Shown in pieces: positions 1 to 6,846 of a stretch of DNA of 6,846 nt (its first letter is position 1; every line of letters begins with the position of its first letter). The stretch spans positions 1-6,846 of the forward strand of contig JABSRR010000170.1 in NCBI GenBank assembly GCA_013215025.1, read 5' to 3'. The notes beneath the pieces are model-generated. The model did no database searches. It was given only the letters and a program-made list of their open reading frames with translations, and was not told the DNA's origin. Position numbers and translations under genes: made by a program. This stretch comes from Pseudomonadales bacterium (GTDB lineage Bacteria > Pseudomonadota > Gammaproteobacteria > Pseudomonadales > DT-91).

Positions 1-833
1 AGTGCTTGAGAATGACAGCGCATTGCGCCTATGCGCACGCATGTTCCGTCAATGGGCAATGCTGAGGAGAGACCCAGCAGCTTATTGGTTTCTGCCATGC
101 CTTTCCATTCTTCCCGGCTTTGTCCATTATCAAGCTGAGTATCAATAAATGGCAACAGGCTTCCCGCCAGAGGCGCGCCGAACTCTGCCGTTGGAAAATC
201 ATCTGCGCGCATGGCCGCTGCAACTTTTTTGTCAATTGATAAAATAGCTGAGGCAGGATCAGCCAGATCACTTGCAACCGAATCACGTACAACGCCCATT
301 TGCGTAATAAGTTCGCGCATATTCTTTGCACCAGCGCCCGAGGCTGCCTGATAGGTCATCGCCGAAACCCATTCAACCAGATCCGCCTTGAACAAACCGC
401 CGATCGCCATAAGCATCAAGCTAACCGTGCAATTACCACCTATAAAGTTTTTAACCCCTTGATCAAGTCCCTGCTCAATCACCGATAAATTAACCGGATC
501 TAATACGATAATTGCATCATCTGCCATGCGCAAACTGGAAGCTGCATCAATCCAATAACCTTGCCAGCCACTTGCCCGTAAAGGCTGAAACACCTGCTTG
601 GTATAATCACCGCCTTGACAAGAAACAATCACATCCATTGCCGCTAATGCATCAATGTTTTTTGCATCTTCTAATACGGCAATATCATGCCCAACGGCCG
701 GACCTTGGCCACCAACATTAGATGTCGTAAAAAAGGTTGGCGAAATAGCGGCGAAATCACCCTCTGCCACCATTCTCTCCATGAGCACGGAACCTACCAT
801 GCCCCGCCAACCTACAAAACCAACTTTCAACAT
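1..833 (-). CDS. asd: Aspartate-semialdehyde dehydrogenase, 3' end cut off by window edge
   Basis: This enzyme reduces beta-aspartyl phosphate to aspartate semialdehyde with NADPH in the cytoplasm, feeding lysine/diaminopimelate, threonine and methionine synthesis. The frame is open from ATG at 833 to the left edge, giving 277 codons of an expected ~370; about 90 C-terminal residues are missing. Visible are the N-terminal nucleotide-binding loop [11 protein letters not shown] (5-15), SCQGGDYT (about 94-101), [10 protein letters not shown], the active-site [11 protein letters not shown] with Cys135, and [12 protein letters not shown] with Arg267 and His274. Cys135, Arg267 and His274 fall on exactly the E. 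coli Asd numbers, which fixes the start and the gammaproteobacterial subtype. GGTGAT, a six-base match to the anti-Shine-Dalgarno sequence, lies 3 nt before the ATG (837-842 on the plus strand). It is last in the visible leuCDB-asd run, 39 bp after leuB. Identity is seen directly in the motifs; co-transcription is inferred. Confidence 0.97.
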   Translation of the reverse strand, partial: MLKVGFVGWRGMVGSVLMERMVAEGDFAAISPTFFTTSNVGGQGPAVGHDIAVLEDAKNIDALAAMDVIVSCQGGDYTKQVFQPLRASGWQGYWIDAASSLRMADDAIIVLDPVNLSVIEQGLDQGVKNFIGGNCTVSLMLMAIGGLFKADLVEWVSAMTYQAASGAGAKNMRELITQMGVVRDSVASDLADPASAILSIDKKVAAAMRADDFPTAEFGAPLAGSLLPFIDTQLDNGQSREEWKGMAETNKLLGLSSALPIDGTCVRIGAMRCHSQA

Positions 834-872
834 ACCATCACCAACTGTAGAAATTTTTATGCAAAATAAAAC

Positions 873-1952
873 TTATGCCTTTAATGCCGTCAGCACTGCT
901 TCACCCATTTCATGGGTAGACACCAAGGTATCGTTAGCTGTATGGATATCACCGGTGCGTAAACCTTGATCCAAAACCTTACTAACCGCATCTTCAATCG
1001 CTTGAGCCGCCTCGGCCTCAGCAAAAGAATAGCGCAGCATCATAGCCGCAGATAAAATCGTCGCAAGCGGATTAGCCTTACCCAAGCCTGCAATATCAGG
1101 CGCACTTCCATGACAAGGTTCATACATACCGCGACCATTCACATCTAAAGAAGCGGAGGGTAACATGCCGATGGAGCCAGTGAGCATGGCCGCTGCATCA
1201 GAAAGAATATCGCCAAACATATTACCGGTGACCAATACGTCAAACTGTTTAGGCGCGCGCACCAACTGCATCGCAGCATTATCAACATACATATGTGAAA
1301 GCTCTACCTCAGGGTAATCTTTCGCCACGTCCTGCATGATTTCGCGCCATAACACGGTAACCTCAAGCACATTGGCTTTATCAACTGAGCAAAGGCGCTT
1401 ATCACGCTTCATGGCAAGTTCAAAGGCAACTTTGGCTATGCGACGAATCTCCGACTCACTGTAACGATAAGTATTAAAGCCTTCACGCTCGCCGTCAGCA
1501 TTCTCTTGAATACCTCTTGGCTGACCAAAATAAATGCCGCCAGTCAGCTCACGCACGATCACGATATCTAAGCCGGCGACAATCTCTTTTTTTAGCGTCG
1601 AGGCATCAGCAAGCTGAGGATATAACAGCGCTGGCCTAAGATTGCCAAATAAACCTAACTGCGAGCGAATACCCAATAAACCTCGCTCCGGCCGTTTAGC
1701 CATCTCTAAGCTATCCCACTGTGGCCCACCAACTGCACCCAATAAAATTGCATCAGAGGCTTTAGCCTTCTGCAGTGTCTCATCAGGTAAGGGACCACCG
1801 GTTGCATCAATCGCACAGCCACCTACTAGGGCATGATCCAATGCCAGTGACAGGTCAAACTTTTGATTCACAAAGGTTAGAACTTTCTCTGCCTCAGTCA
1901 TGATTTCAGGGCCAATACCGTCGCCCGGCAGGATTAAAATATTTCTGGTCAT
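873..1952 (-). CDS. leuB: 3-isopropylmalate dehydrogenase LeuB
   Basis: LeuB oxidises and decarboxylates 3-isopropylmalate to 2-ketoisocaproate with NAD+, the third step of the leucine branch, in the cytoplasm. From ATG at 1952 the protein has 359 residues, the normal family length. Motifs in order: [13 protein letters not shown] (5-17); substrate-binding arginines Arg96, Arg106 and Arg134 in the [15 protein letters not shown] and [11 protein letters not shown] blocks; DKANVL with Lys192; the metal-binding aspartates in YVDNAAM and [11 protein letters not shown] (Asp224, Asp248, Asp252); and the NAD-binding [12 protein letters not shown] (278-289). A TTG at 1964 would add four residues (MDTY), but the family starts at [12 protein letters not shown] and a weak GGA lies 7 nt before the ATG, so I prefer 1952. 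It follows leuD by 53 bp; pseudomonads, as I recall, have an extra gene in this gap, which is absent here. Confidence 0.97.
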   Translation of the reverse strand: MTRNILILPGDGIGPEIMTEAEKVLTFVNQKFDLSLALDHALVGGCAIDATGGPLPDETLQKAKASDAILLGAVGGPQWDSLEMAKRPERGLLGIRSQLGLFGNLRPALLYPQLADASTLKKEIVAGLDIVIVRELTGGIYFGQPRGIQENADGEREGFNTYRYSESEIRRIAKVAFELAMKRDKRLCSVDKANVLEVTVLWREIMQDVAKDYPEVELSHMYVDNAAMQLVRAPKQFDVLVTGNMFGDILSDAAAMLTGSIGMLPSASLDVNGRGMYEPCHGSAPDIAGLGKANPLATILSAAMMLRYSFAEAEAAQAIEDAVSKVLDQGLRTGDIHTANDTLVSTHEMGEAVLTALKA

Positions 1953-2005
1953 ATAAGTATCCAATTTTTGTTTTTCTTAACAAACAGTGCCTTAGCAGCA
2001 AGTGC

Positions 2006-2656
2006 TTATGTATTTAGATCCGCGAACAGCCACGGTGATTTAGCCTGCCAAGTCTGCTCAAATTTACGAATTTGATCGGCATCCTCTAGCGTCAAACCAA
2101 TATCATCTAAGCCATTGATCAAACAATGCTTGCGAAACGGGTCAACTTCAAAGCTAAACATTAAATCAGTTCCGGCAGAGACGGTTTGCTCTGGCAAATC
2201 AATGCAAATGGTAAAACCATCATTGGCATAACAGGCGTTAAATAAAGCCTCAACCGCCGACTCCTCCAGCACAATCGGTAAAATACCGTTTTTAAAGCAG
2301 TTATTAAAAAATATATCGGCAAAACTCGGCGCAATAACCGCCTTAAAGCCAAAATCTAACAAGGCCCAAGGCGCATGTTCGCGTGATGAACCACAGCCAA
2401 AATTAGCTCTTGCCAGTAAAACTTCAGCAGCTTGGTAGCGCGCTTGGTTTAGCACAAAGTCTGGATTTAACGGGCGCTTTGAACAATCCTGATCAGGCTG
2501 CCCTTCGTCAAGATAGCGCAACTCATCAAATAAGTTCGGGCCAAAACCTGAGCGCTTGATTGACTTTAAAAACTGCTTTGGAATGATCATATCGGTATCT
2601 ATATTGGCCCTATCCATGGGCGCTGCAATACCGTTTAATACTGAAAACTTGTCCAT
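2006..2656 (-). CDS. leuD: 3-isopropylmalate dehydratase small subunit LeuD
   Basis: LeuD is the small (swivel-domain) subunit of isopropylmalate isomerase. With LeuC it converts 2-isopropylmalate to 3-isopropylmalate by dehydration and rehydration in the cytoplasm. The protein is 216 residues, normal for proteobacterial LeuD. It shows the N-terminal block [14 protein letters not shown] (18-31), the substrate-contacting loop [15 protein letters not shown] (85-99) and [18 protein letters not shown] (111-128), all intact. The start is well supported: AGAGGT (2662-2667 on the plus strand) sits 5 nt before the ATG. The gene begins 12 bp after the leuC stop, so translation of the two subunits is probably coupled, which suits a heterodimer. 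No anomaly is visible. Confidence 0.97.
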   Translation of the reverse strand: MDKFSVLNGIAAPMDRANIDTDMIIPKQFLKSIKRSGFGPNLFDELRYLDEGQPDQDCSKRPLNPDFVLNQARYQAAEVLLARANFGCGSSREHAPWALLDFGFKAVIAPSFADIFFNNCFKNGILPIVLEESAVEALFNACYANDGFTICIDLPEQTVSAGTDLMFSFEVDPFRKHCLINGLDDIGLTLEDADQIRKFEQTWQAKSPWLFADLNT

Positions 2657-2668
2657 TATTTACCTCTT

Positions 2669-4099
2669 TTATAAAGGCGCTATTTCAAGCGATCGAACAT
2701 CAACAAAATGACCAGCTATCGCGGCAGCGGCAGCCATAGCAGGACTGACTAAATGCGTTCTGCCGCCAAAACCTTGTCGCCCCTCGAAATTTCGATTTGA
2801 GGTAGACGCACAATGCTCCCCCTGACCTAGCTTATCGGCATTCATCGCCAGGCACATCGAACAACCCGGCTCACGCCATTGCAAGCCAGCATCAATAAAT
2901 ATTTGATCTAAACCCTCAGCTTCAGCCTGCTGCTGAACCAGTCCTGAACCAGGCACCACAATTGCCTCGATCAGACTATGTGCCACTTGCTTGCCCTTAA
3001 CGACTTGCGCCGCTGCGCGCAGGTCTTCAATGCGCGAGTTAGTGCAGGAACCAATGAACACACGATCTAACTGAATATCAGTAATCGCCTGCCCAGCACT
3101 CAGCCCCATATACTCAAGCGCTCTTGCATAATCAGACTTTTGTACAGGGTCGTCACAATCATCAGGATTAGGCACTGTAGCATCTATCGCTACTACCATT
3201 TCAGGTGAGGTGCCCCAACTGACTTGAGGCTTGATGGCTGCACCGTCTAAAACCACCGTCTTATCAAATACCGCCTCTGGATCAGACACTAAATCTCGCC
3301 ATGCGGCCTCGGCATCAGCCCATTGCGCTTCATTAGGCGCAAAAGGTCGACCTTTAACATAATCCAGCGTGGTTTGATCAACCGCAACCATGCCAGCTCT
3401 AGCACCCGCCTCAATTGCCATATTACAGACTGTCATGCGGCCTTCCATCGACATATCCCGCATCACTTGACCACCAAACTCGATCGCAAAGCCGGTGCCA
3501 CCAGCCGTGCCAATTTCTGCAATAATCGCCAGCACTACATCTTTTGCAGTTACGCCTGCCGATAACTGGCCGTCTACACGCACCAACATATTGCGCATTT
3601 TTTTCTGAATCAAACACTGCGTGGCCAGCACATGCTCAACTTCAGAAGTACCAATGCCGTGCGCCAAAGCGCCCAAAGCGCCATGCGTAGAGGTATGGGA
3701 ATCTCCACAGACAACCGTCATACCCGGCAATGTTGCCCCCTGCTCAGGGCCTACAACATGCACAATACCTTGCCTAACATCATCGATTTTAAATTCAGGC
3801 AAATCAAAATCTTGGCAATTGTCTGCTAGCGTCTTAACTTGAATTTTGGACACTGGGTCAGCGATGCCATCTATGCCTTGCGAGCGCTCTTTCGCGGTCG
3901 TCGGTACATTATGATCTGGCGTAGCAAGGTTTGCACTGCGCCGCCAAGGCGAACGCCCGGCCATCCGCAAACCTTCAAAGGCTTGCGGTGAAGTCACTTC
4001 ATGAATCAGTTGACGATCAATATAGATTAACGCCGTACCATCATCGCGTTGCTTAACAAGATGCGATGCCCATAATTTGTCGTATAAAGTTTTCGCCAT
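2669..4099 (-). CDS. leuC: 3-isopropylmalate dehydratase large subunit LeuC
   Basis: LeuC is the [4Fe-4S]-carrying catalytic subunit of isopropylmalate isomerase (aconitase superfamily), paired with LeuD. The protein has 476 residues, close to the usual ~470. Cluster ligands are visible as Cys352 in [13 protein letters not shown] and Cys413 and Cys416 in [11 protein letters not shown]. Other family blocks are [20 protein letters not shown] (about 26-45), the DHNVPT motif (62-67), [14 protein letters not shown] (130-143) and NRNFEGRQG (436-444). GAGAG lies 7 nt upstream of the ATG (4107-4111 on the plus strand). It is the first gene of the minus-strand cluster and faces the LysR-type gene across 134 bp. 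The predicted transcript leader is under 25 nt, so there is no room for a leucine-codon attenuator peptide; control by the divergent regulator is the simpler inference. Confidence 0.98.
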   Translation of the reverse strand: MAKTLYDKLWASHLVKQRDDGTALIYIDRQLIHEVTSPQAFEGLRMAGRSPWRRSANLATPDHNVPTTAKERSQGIDGIADPVSKIQVKTLADNCQDFDLPEFKIDDVRQGIVHVVGPEQGATLPGMTVVCGDSHTSTHGALGALAHGIGTSEVEHVLATQCLIQKKMRNMLVRVDGQLSAGVTAKDVVLAIIAEIGTAGGTGFAIEFGGQVMRDMSMEGRMTVCNMAIEAGARAGMVAVDQTTLDYVKGRPFAPNEAQWADAEAAWRDLVSDPEAVFDKTVVLDGAAIKPQVSWGTSPEMVVAIDATVPNPDDCDDPVQKSDYARALEYMGLSAGQAITDIQLDRVFIGSCTNSRIEDLRAAAQVVKGKQVAHSLIEAIVVPGSGLVQQQAEAEGLDQIFIDAGLQWREPGCSMCLAMNADKLGQGEHCASTSNRNFEGRQGFGGRTHLVSPAMAAAAAIAGHFVDVRSLEIAPL

Positions 4100-4124
4100 A
4101 ATTTAACTCTCAATCACTGTGTCA

Positions 4125-4153
4125 ATTTTATCCCTGCACGCAAAATAAAACAA
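4125..4153 (-). promoter_or_regulatory. Candidate sigma-70 promoter for leuC
   Basis: Read on the minus strand, TTGTTT (4153-4148) is followed after 17 nt by TAAAAT (4130-4125). The -10 matches the consensus at 5 of 6 positions. The -35 matches at only 3 of 6, as expected of a promoter needing an activator. Transcription would begin near 4118, giving a leader of about 18 nt that still contains the GAGAG ribosome site. The inverted repeats at 4151-4182 abut or overlap the -35. Predicted by eye only. Confidence 0.45.
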
Positions 4154-4182
4154 ATTCATTATTTTTATAATTTGAATAAATT
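4151..4182. promoter_or_regulatory. Overlapping AT-rich inverted repeats, candidate LysR-type operator
   Basis: Several dyads are packed together: CAAATT-N12-AATTTG (4151-4156 and 4169-4174), ATTCA-N14-TGAAT (4154-4158 and 4173-4177), ATTAT-N4-ATAAT (4158-4162 and 4167-4171) and AATTT-N4-AAATT (4169-4173 and 4178-4182). They lie between the two divergent promoters and touch both -35 boxes, where LysR-type proteins usually bind. None is a clean T-N11-A box with matched arms, and AT-rich DNA makes short palindromes often, so the exact site is uncertain. Confidence 0.35.
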
Positions 4183-4199
4183 TTAGGAATGGCAATAAT
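4172..4199 (+). promoter_or_regulatory. Candidate sigma-70 promoter for the LysR-type gene
   Basis: TTGAAT (4172-4177, 4 of 6 to the -35 consensus) and AATAAT (4194-4199, 5 of 6 to the -10 consensus) are separated by 16 nt. Transcription would start near 4206, about 28 nt before the ATG. The -35 lies within the inverted-repeat cluster, so binding there could repress this gene while activating leuC, the usual LysR-type autoregulation pattern. By-eye prediction. Confidence 0.4.
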
Positions 4200-4233
4200 A
4201 CTGACTTAACTCCCGAGTAAGGCCTAAGGCATT

Positions 4234-5124
4234 ATGAATCAGCAAAATCTTGAAACCTTTATAGTTGTTGCCAGAACTCAATCATTTACGCGCACATCCG
4301 AGCTACTGCATTTGACGCAACCCGCGATCAGTAAGCGCATACAAAATATAGAACAAGAATTAAACGTTGTATTATTCGACCGCGTGGGTAAAAACGTGAT
4401 GCTCACGCAGGCTGGCCAAGTGTTTGCCCAACATGCTGAACAGCTGATTCAGGCATTTAAAAATTGTCACATCGAGATGGACAATATTCAGCAACAGGTT
4501 TCAGGTAAGTTAAATATGGGGGTTAGTCACCATATCGGCCTCCATCGACTACCCTCAATCCTGAAGCAATTTGCGCTAAATTACCCCGAGGTTCAGCTTT
4601 CAATCAGCTTTTTAGACTCAGACGAAGCCTACAAACAGGTCGCTCAAGGCCATGTCGAGTTTGCATTGGCCACGCTAAACCACAGTCAACAGCAATTTGA
4701 TGCACTTCAGCAGCGGCCACTATGGGTTGACAGCATGCAATTTTGTGTCAACGCTGGGCACGAACTCGACAAACTTCGCCAGCAAAAAAACTTAAATTTA
4801 CATGATCTTGCAGAGTTCCCGGCTATTTTACCCAAGGCTTCAACTTTCACCGGCAATTTAGTGCAGGCCGCTTTTCTTAACCAAGATGCCGAATTGCAAA
4901 AAATTATCGAGACCAATTATTTAGAAACGATAAAAATGATGACCAGTATTGGACTCGGCTGGTCAGTTCTGCCTGCCTCCATGATTGATAGCGAGCTAGT
5001 TAGCTTAAAGCTAAATAATAAATCCTTAACAAGGGATCTTGGCCTAATTACTCATCAGGAGCGAAGCTTGTCCAATGCATCTAAGGCCTTTATTTCGATG
5101 TTGCCTAAAAGCTTGACTCAATAG
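4234..5124 (+). CDS. LysR-type transcriptional regulator, divergent from leuC
   Basis: The protein has 296 residues, the normal LysR-family length. The N-terminal winged helix-turn-helix spans about 3-62, with the typical SFTRTSELLHLTQPAISKRI run (17-36) followed by LFDRVGKNVMLTQAG (47-61). A linker helix precedes the effector-binding domain (about 91-294), which shows RLPSILKQFALNYPEVQL (105-122) and the C-terminal SIGLGWSVLPASMI pattern (238-251). The ATG at 4234 has AAGG 4 nt upstream and a second TAAGG 11 nt upstream. A LysR-type gene divergent from leuC is, from memory, also found in Pseudomonas. The location and the dyads between the genes suggest it controls leuC-leuD-leuB and itself, with a leucine-pathway intermediate as possible effector; that is inference. 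It is not recognisably LeuO, and I give no symbol. Confidence 0.93.
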   Translation: MNQQNLETFIVVARTQSFTRTSELLHLTQPAISKRIQNIEQELNVVLFDRVGKNVMLTQAGQVFAQHAEQLIQAFKNCHIEMDNIQQQVSGKLNMGVSHHIGLHRLPSILKQFALNYPEVQLSISFLDSDEAYKQVAQGHVEFALATLNHSQQQFDALQQRPLWVDSMQFCVNAGHELDKLRQQKNLNLHDLAEFPAILPKASTFTGNLVQAAFLNQDAELQKIIETNYLETIKMMTSIGLGWSVLPASMIDSELVSLKLNNKSLTRDLGLITHQERSLSNASKAFISMLPKSLTQ

Positions 5125-5262
5125 AGAAGAGCTTGCCAAGAATATTGCAGCAATCATCTTTTAATATGTGTGAGATAAACACTTGCATTTGTCAGTTAAT
5201 TTCATCATCATTAAGGAGATATTGCTTATACCAATCAAGCATAAAAACAATAAGACGTCATT

Positions 5263-5267
5263 GGAAG
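5263..5267 (+). promoter_or_regulatory. Ribosome binding site deciding a GTG start
   Basis: GGAAG lies 7 nt before GTG at 5275. This is the only plausible start for the DUF1302 frame: an in-frame TAA at 5251-5253 closes the frame upstream, and the GTG is followed directly by a signal peptide. Confidence 0.6.
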
Positions 5268-5274
5268 CCGGCTC

Positions 5275-6432
5275 GTGTTCGACATAAAAAAAATAACTGC
5301 ATTCTCTGTGTTTGCAAGTAGCACTATTTTATTATCTCACTATTCTCAAGCAGCATCGTTTGAATTTGACGACTATTCCATTGAATGGGATACCGTTGTC
5401 ACCGCAGGCACACAGTTTCGTATTGAAGAACGAAGCGAGCGCATCTCTGTCGGCTCGACCGGTGGACCTAACGATATTCAGTTGCGTAATTTGCCAAATA
5501 TCATCGATAACGCTTTTATCATTAACTCAAATGATGGTAACAATAACTTCGATACCGGCATTGTTTCGCAACGTTTAAGCCTGTTAACCGAAGCCGATGT
5601 TAACTTTGGCGACAGCGGCGTTTTCGTTCGTGCCAAATTTTGGCAAGACTATATTTACGACCAAAGCACGGCAGCTGATGAATTTGCCTGGCGCTCAAAT
5701 AATGCCAACCCTATTTTCGGTCCAGCGGGTGGTTATTCTGGCCAAATTGGCGAATTTAACCCTGCTGCTACCGATTATGCGCGTGAGGGTTACCGTCTTT
5801 TAGATGCCTTCTACTACACCAGTTTTATGTTACCGAACGAACAAGAAATGACCTTGCGCTTGGGGCGTCAGGTTATCAGCTGGGGTGAGGCATTATTATC
5901 CGGCGGCGGTCTTGCGACCGCTATCAACCACGTCGATGCGCATATTCGTAATCAACCTGGGCTTGAACTTAAAGAACTCTTTTTACCTAACAACTCGATC
6001 TTACTTCAAACTAGCCTTACAGACTCGATCAGTATTGAGGCTTACTACCAGTTTGAATGGAATCCGGTATTTATCGATCCATCAAGTACATTTTTCAGTG
6101 AATTTGATTCGATCGGTGATGGCGGCGAAAACTTTATGTTTATCACTGGCTACGAAGACAGCATTCTTGGCGTTGACCTGACCTCGCATTTGCTTGACCC
6201 TAATGGCGATCGCTTCGACCCTAATAACTGGTGTACGCCTGGGGTTAACTGTGATCAAGCTGCAAACCCAGACCAAGCTGAAGCAATGCTTGAGCTGGCG
6301 CAATATTTACCGACAAACTGTAAAAATGAAGGTAAATACAACTATATTACTAATGAATATAATCCTGGCGCCACCGGCACTGCCGGTGATGACAGAAATG
6401 CTAAATGTCCAATCTCACCACACCGTTCTTGA
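5275..6432 (+). CDS. DUF1302-family outer-membrane-type protein, C-terminus lost at a junction
   Basis: DUF1302 proteins are secreted, probably beta-barrel outer-membrane proteins of roughly 600 residues with no firmly known function; many, as I recall, sit beside DUF1329 genes. From GTG 5275 a signal peptide is clear: Lys5-Lys6, a hydrophobic stretch (7-21) and a likely cleavage after SQA (24-26). The mature part has alternating beta-strand-like sequence and family blocks such as YSIEWDTVVTAGTQFRI, LRLGRQVISWGEALLSGGG and PGLELKELFLPNNSILLQTS, then EAYYQFEWNPVFIDPSSTFF. Family-like sequence stops near residues 371-377 (6388-6405). The remaining residues, CPISPHRS, are Pcm coding sequence read in the wrong frame before a chance TGA at 6430-6432. 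About 200 or more C-terminal residues, including the last barrel strands, are missing, so the product is unlikely to fold. No DUF1329 gene is present. Family assignment is fairly firm; role unknown. Confidence 0.8.
   Translation: MFDIKKITAFSVFASSTILLSHYSQAASFEFDDYSIEWDTVVTAGTQFRIEERSERISVGSTGGPNDIQLRNLPNIIDNAFIINSNDGNNNFDTGIVSQRLSLLTEADVNFGDSGVFVRAKFWQDYIYDQSTAADEFAWRSNNANPIFGPAGGYSGQIGEFNPAATDYAREGYRLLDAFYYTSFMLPNEQEMTLRLGRQVISWGEALLSGGGLATAINHVDAHIRNQPGLELKELFLPNNSILLQTSLTDSISIEAYYQFEWNPVFIDPSSTFFSEFDSIGDGGENFMFITGYEDSILGVDLTSHLLDPNGDRFDPNNWCTPGVNCDQAANPDQAEAMLELAQYLPTNCKNEGKYNYITNEYNPGATGTAGDDRNAKCPISPHRS
6372..6388. repeat. Perfect GC-rich inverted repeat at the DUF1302/Pcm junction
   Basis: CACCGGC (6372-6378) and GCCGGTG (6382-6388) are exact reverse complements separated by ACT. 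The hairpin is not followed by a T run, so it is not an intrinsic terminator. It ends one base before the ATG at 6389, where Pcm-like reading begins. It encodes a Thr-Gly-Thr-Ala-Gly stretch in the DUF1302 frame and may be ordinary coding sequence, but its position at the breakpoint is notable. Confidence 0.75.
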
Positions 6433-6811
6433 AATCGGCACCGGTTGTGGATACCAGGCTGCAATACTGTCTTTGCTGGTAAAAAAAGTTATTTCCCTTG
6501 AAATTGTAAAAGCACTTGCGGATTCAACAAAAAAGAGATTGAAAAAATTAAATTACCAAAATATTGAGGTTTTCTGTTTCAATGGGAAAAAGGGATGGGT
6601 CAATGACGCTCCTTATGACCGGATCATAACTACAGCAGCACCTACCCAGGTTCCGGATGCTTTAATTGAGCAGCTGGCACCCAATGGCCAAATGGTCATC
6701 CCTGTGGGACCAGACGTAAATCACCAATATCTTCACATTATTACAAAAAATAAAAGAGGAATCATCCAGACAAAACAATCCCTGCCCGTACGGTTTGTGC
6801 CAATGATTTAA
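6389..6811 (+). pseudogene. pcm: Protein-L-isoaspartate O-methyltransferase fragment lacking its N-terminus
   Basis: Pcm methylates isoaspartyl residues in aged proteins using S-adenosylmethionine. The 140 residues read from 6389 match the family from MTEML onward: SAM-binding motif I as VLEIGTGCGYQAAIL, an acidic SLEIV after it, the APYDRIITTAAPTQVP block, PNGQMVIPVG and the C-terminal VRFVPMI. By comparison with E. coli Pcm (208 residues, MTELL at 67), about 66 N-terminal residues are absent, including the TISQP segment with the catalytic serine. The usual GDG before the GW is FNGKKGW here, so that motif is altered too. The frame stays open upstream to 6194, but that stretch is DUF1302 sequence read out of frame, not Pcm. 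No ribosome site suits 6389 or 6398. GC is about 41 percent (6421-6840) and lysine is frequent, unlike the genes to its left. Probably an inactive or chimeric fragment from another locus or genome. Confidence 0.8.
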
Positions 6812-6846
6812 ATTAGAACGGATTAATAAGGGACAGCCGTAAGTAG

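Noticed and set aside
29..331. A 100-residue minus-strand frame
   Set aside because: It is a shadow of asd, whose true frame is open from 833 to the left edge and carries all the Asd catalytic residues.
1953..1964. TTG start for LeuB at 1964, adding four residues
   Set aside because: The ATG at 1952 gives the standard LeuB N-terminus, and nothing near the TTG resembles a good ribosome site.
4120..4125. Perfect TTGACA on the minus strand upstream of leuC as the -35 box
   Set aside because: A -10 at 16-18 nt spacing would fall at the leuC ATG, so the transcript would lack the ribosome site; the pair TTGTTT/TAAAAT further upstream fits better.
5144..5154. ATTGCAGCAAT dyad just after the LysR-type gene as a terminator
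   Set aside because: The stem is only 4 AT-rich pairs with a 3-nt loop, and the nearest T run is short and not directly adjacent.
5133..5321. A 62-residue cysteine-rich plus-strand frame between the LysR-type gene and DUF1302
   Set aside because: It has a weak non-ATG start with no good ribosome site, overlaps the DUF1302 signal-peptide region, and its composition reflects AT-rich intergenic DNA.
6194..6811. A 205-residue plus-strand frame read as one complete Pcm-like protein
   Set aside because: The part before about 6389 is DUF1302 sequence in a shifted frame with no Pcm N-terminal motifs; only the portion from 6389 is Pcm.
6812..6846. The last 35 bases, including AATAAGGGACAGCC, as the edge of a repeat or mobile element
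   Set aside because: GGGACAG-type sequences do occur in some dispersed repeats, but only one short copy is visible here and there is no partner arm in the window.

Overview
The window looks like a gammaproteobacterial chromosome segment of intermediate GC content. The reasons are the E. coli-type Asd (catalytic residues fall at exactly the E. coli positions), the leuC-leuD-leuB-asd order, and a divergent LysR-type regulator facing leuC, an arrangement I recall from Pseudomonas-like bacteria. I cannot name a genus from sequence alone.

Positions 1-4099 (minus strand) hold a compact biosynthetic cluster read right to left: leuC, leuD, leuB and the first three quarters of asd, which runs off the left edge. 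LeuC and LeuD form isopropylmalate isomerase, and LeuB is the next enzyme of leucine synthesis. Asd makes aspartate semialdehyde, the branch-point precursor of lysine/diaminopimelate, threonine and methionine. Gaps are 12, 53 and 39 bp with no visible terminator, so one transcript is likely. leuA is not in the window.

Positions 4100-4233 are a 134-bp divergent control region, very AT-rich in the middle. It contains a plausible leuC promoter on the minus strand and a plausible promoter for the LysR-type gene (4234-5124) on the plus strand. Overlapping inverted repeats lie between them and touch both -35 boxes, a layout typical of a LysR-type regulator controlling its neighbour and itself.

Positions 5275-6388 or so encode the secreted N-terminal two thirds of a DUF1302-family outer-membrane-type protein. 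At about 6389-6405 the sequence changes abruptly to the C-terminal two thirds of a protein-L-isoaspartate O-methyltransferase (Pcm), in a different reading frame, with no start region and a lower GC content (about 41 percent against about 48 percent). A perfect 7-bp GC-rich inverted repeat (6372-6388) ends exactly where the Pcm-like reading begins. Both genes are broken at this point, so it is either a real rearrangement junction or an assembly/amplification chimera. It is the most notable thing in the window. I found no RNA gene, CRISPR array, complete mobile element or convincing terminator, and no evidence of an undescribed multi-gene system.
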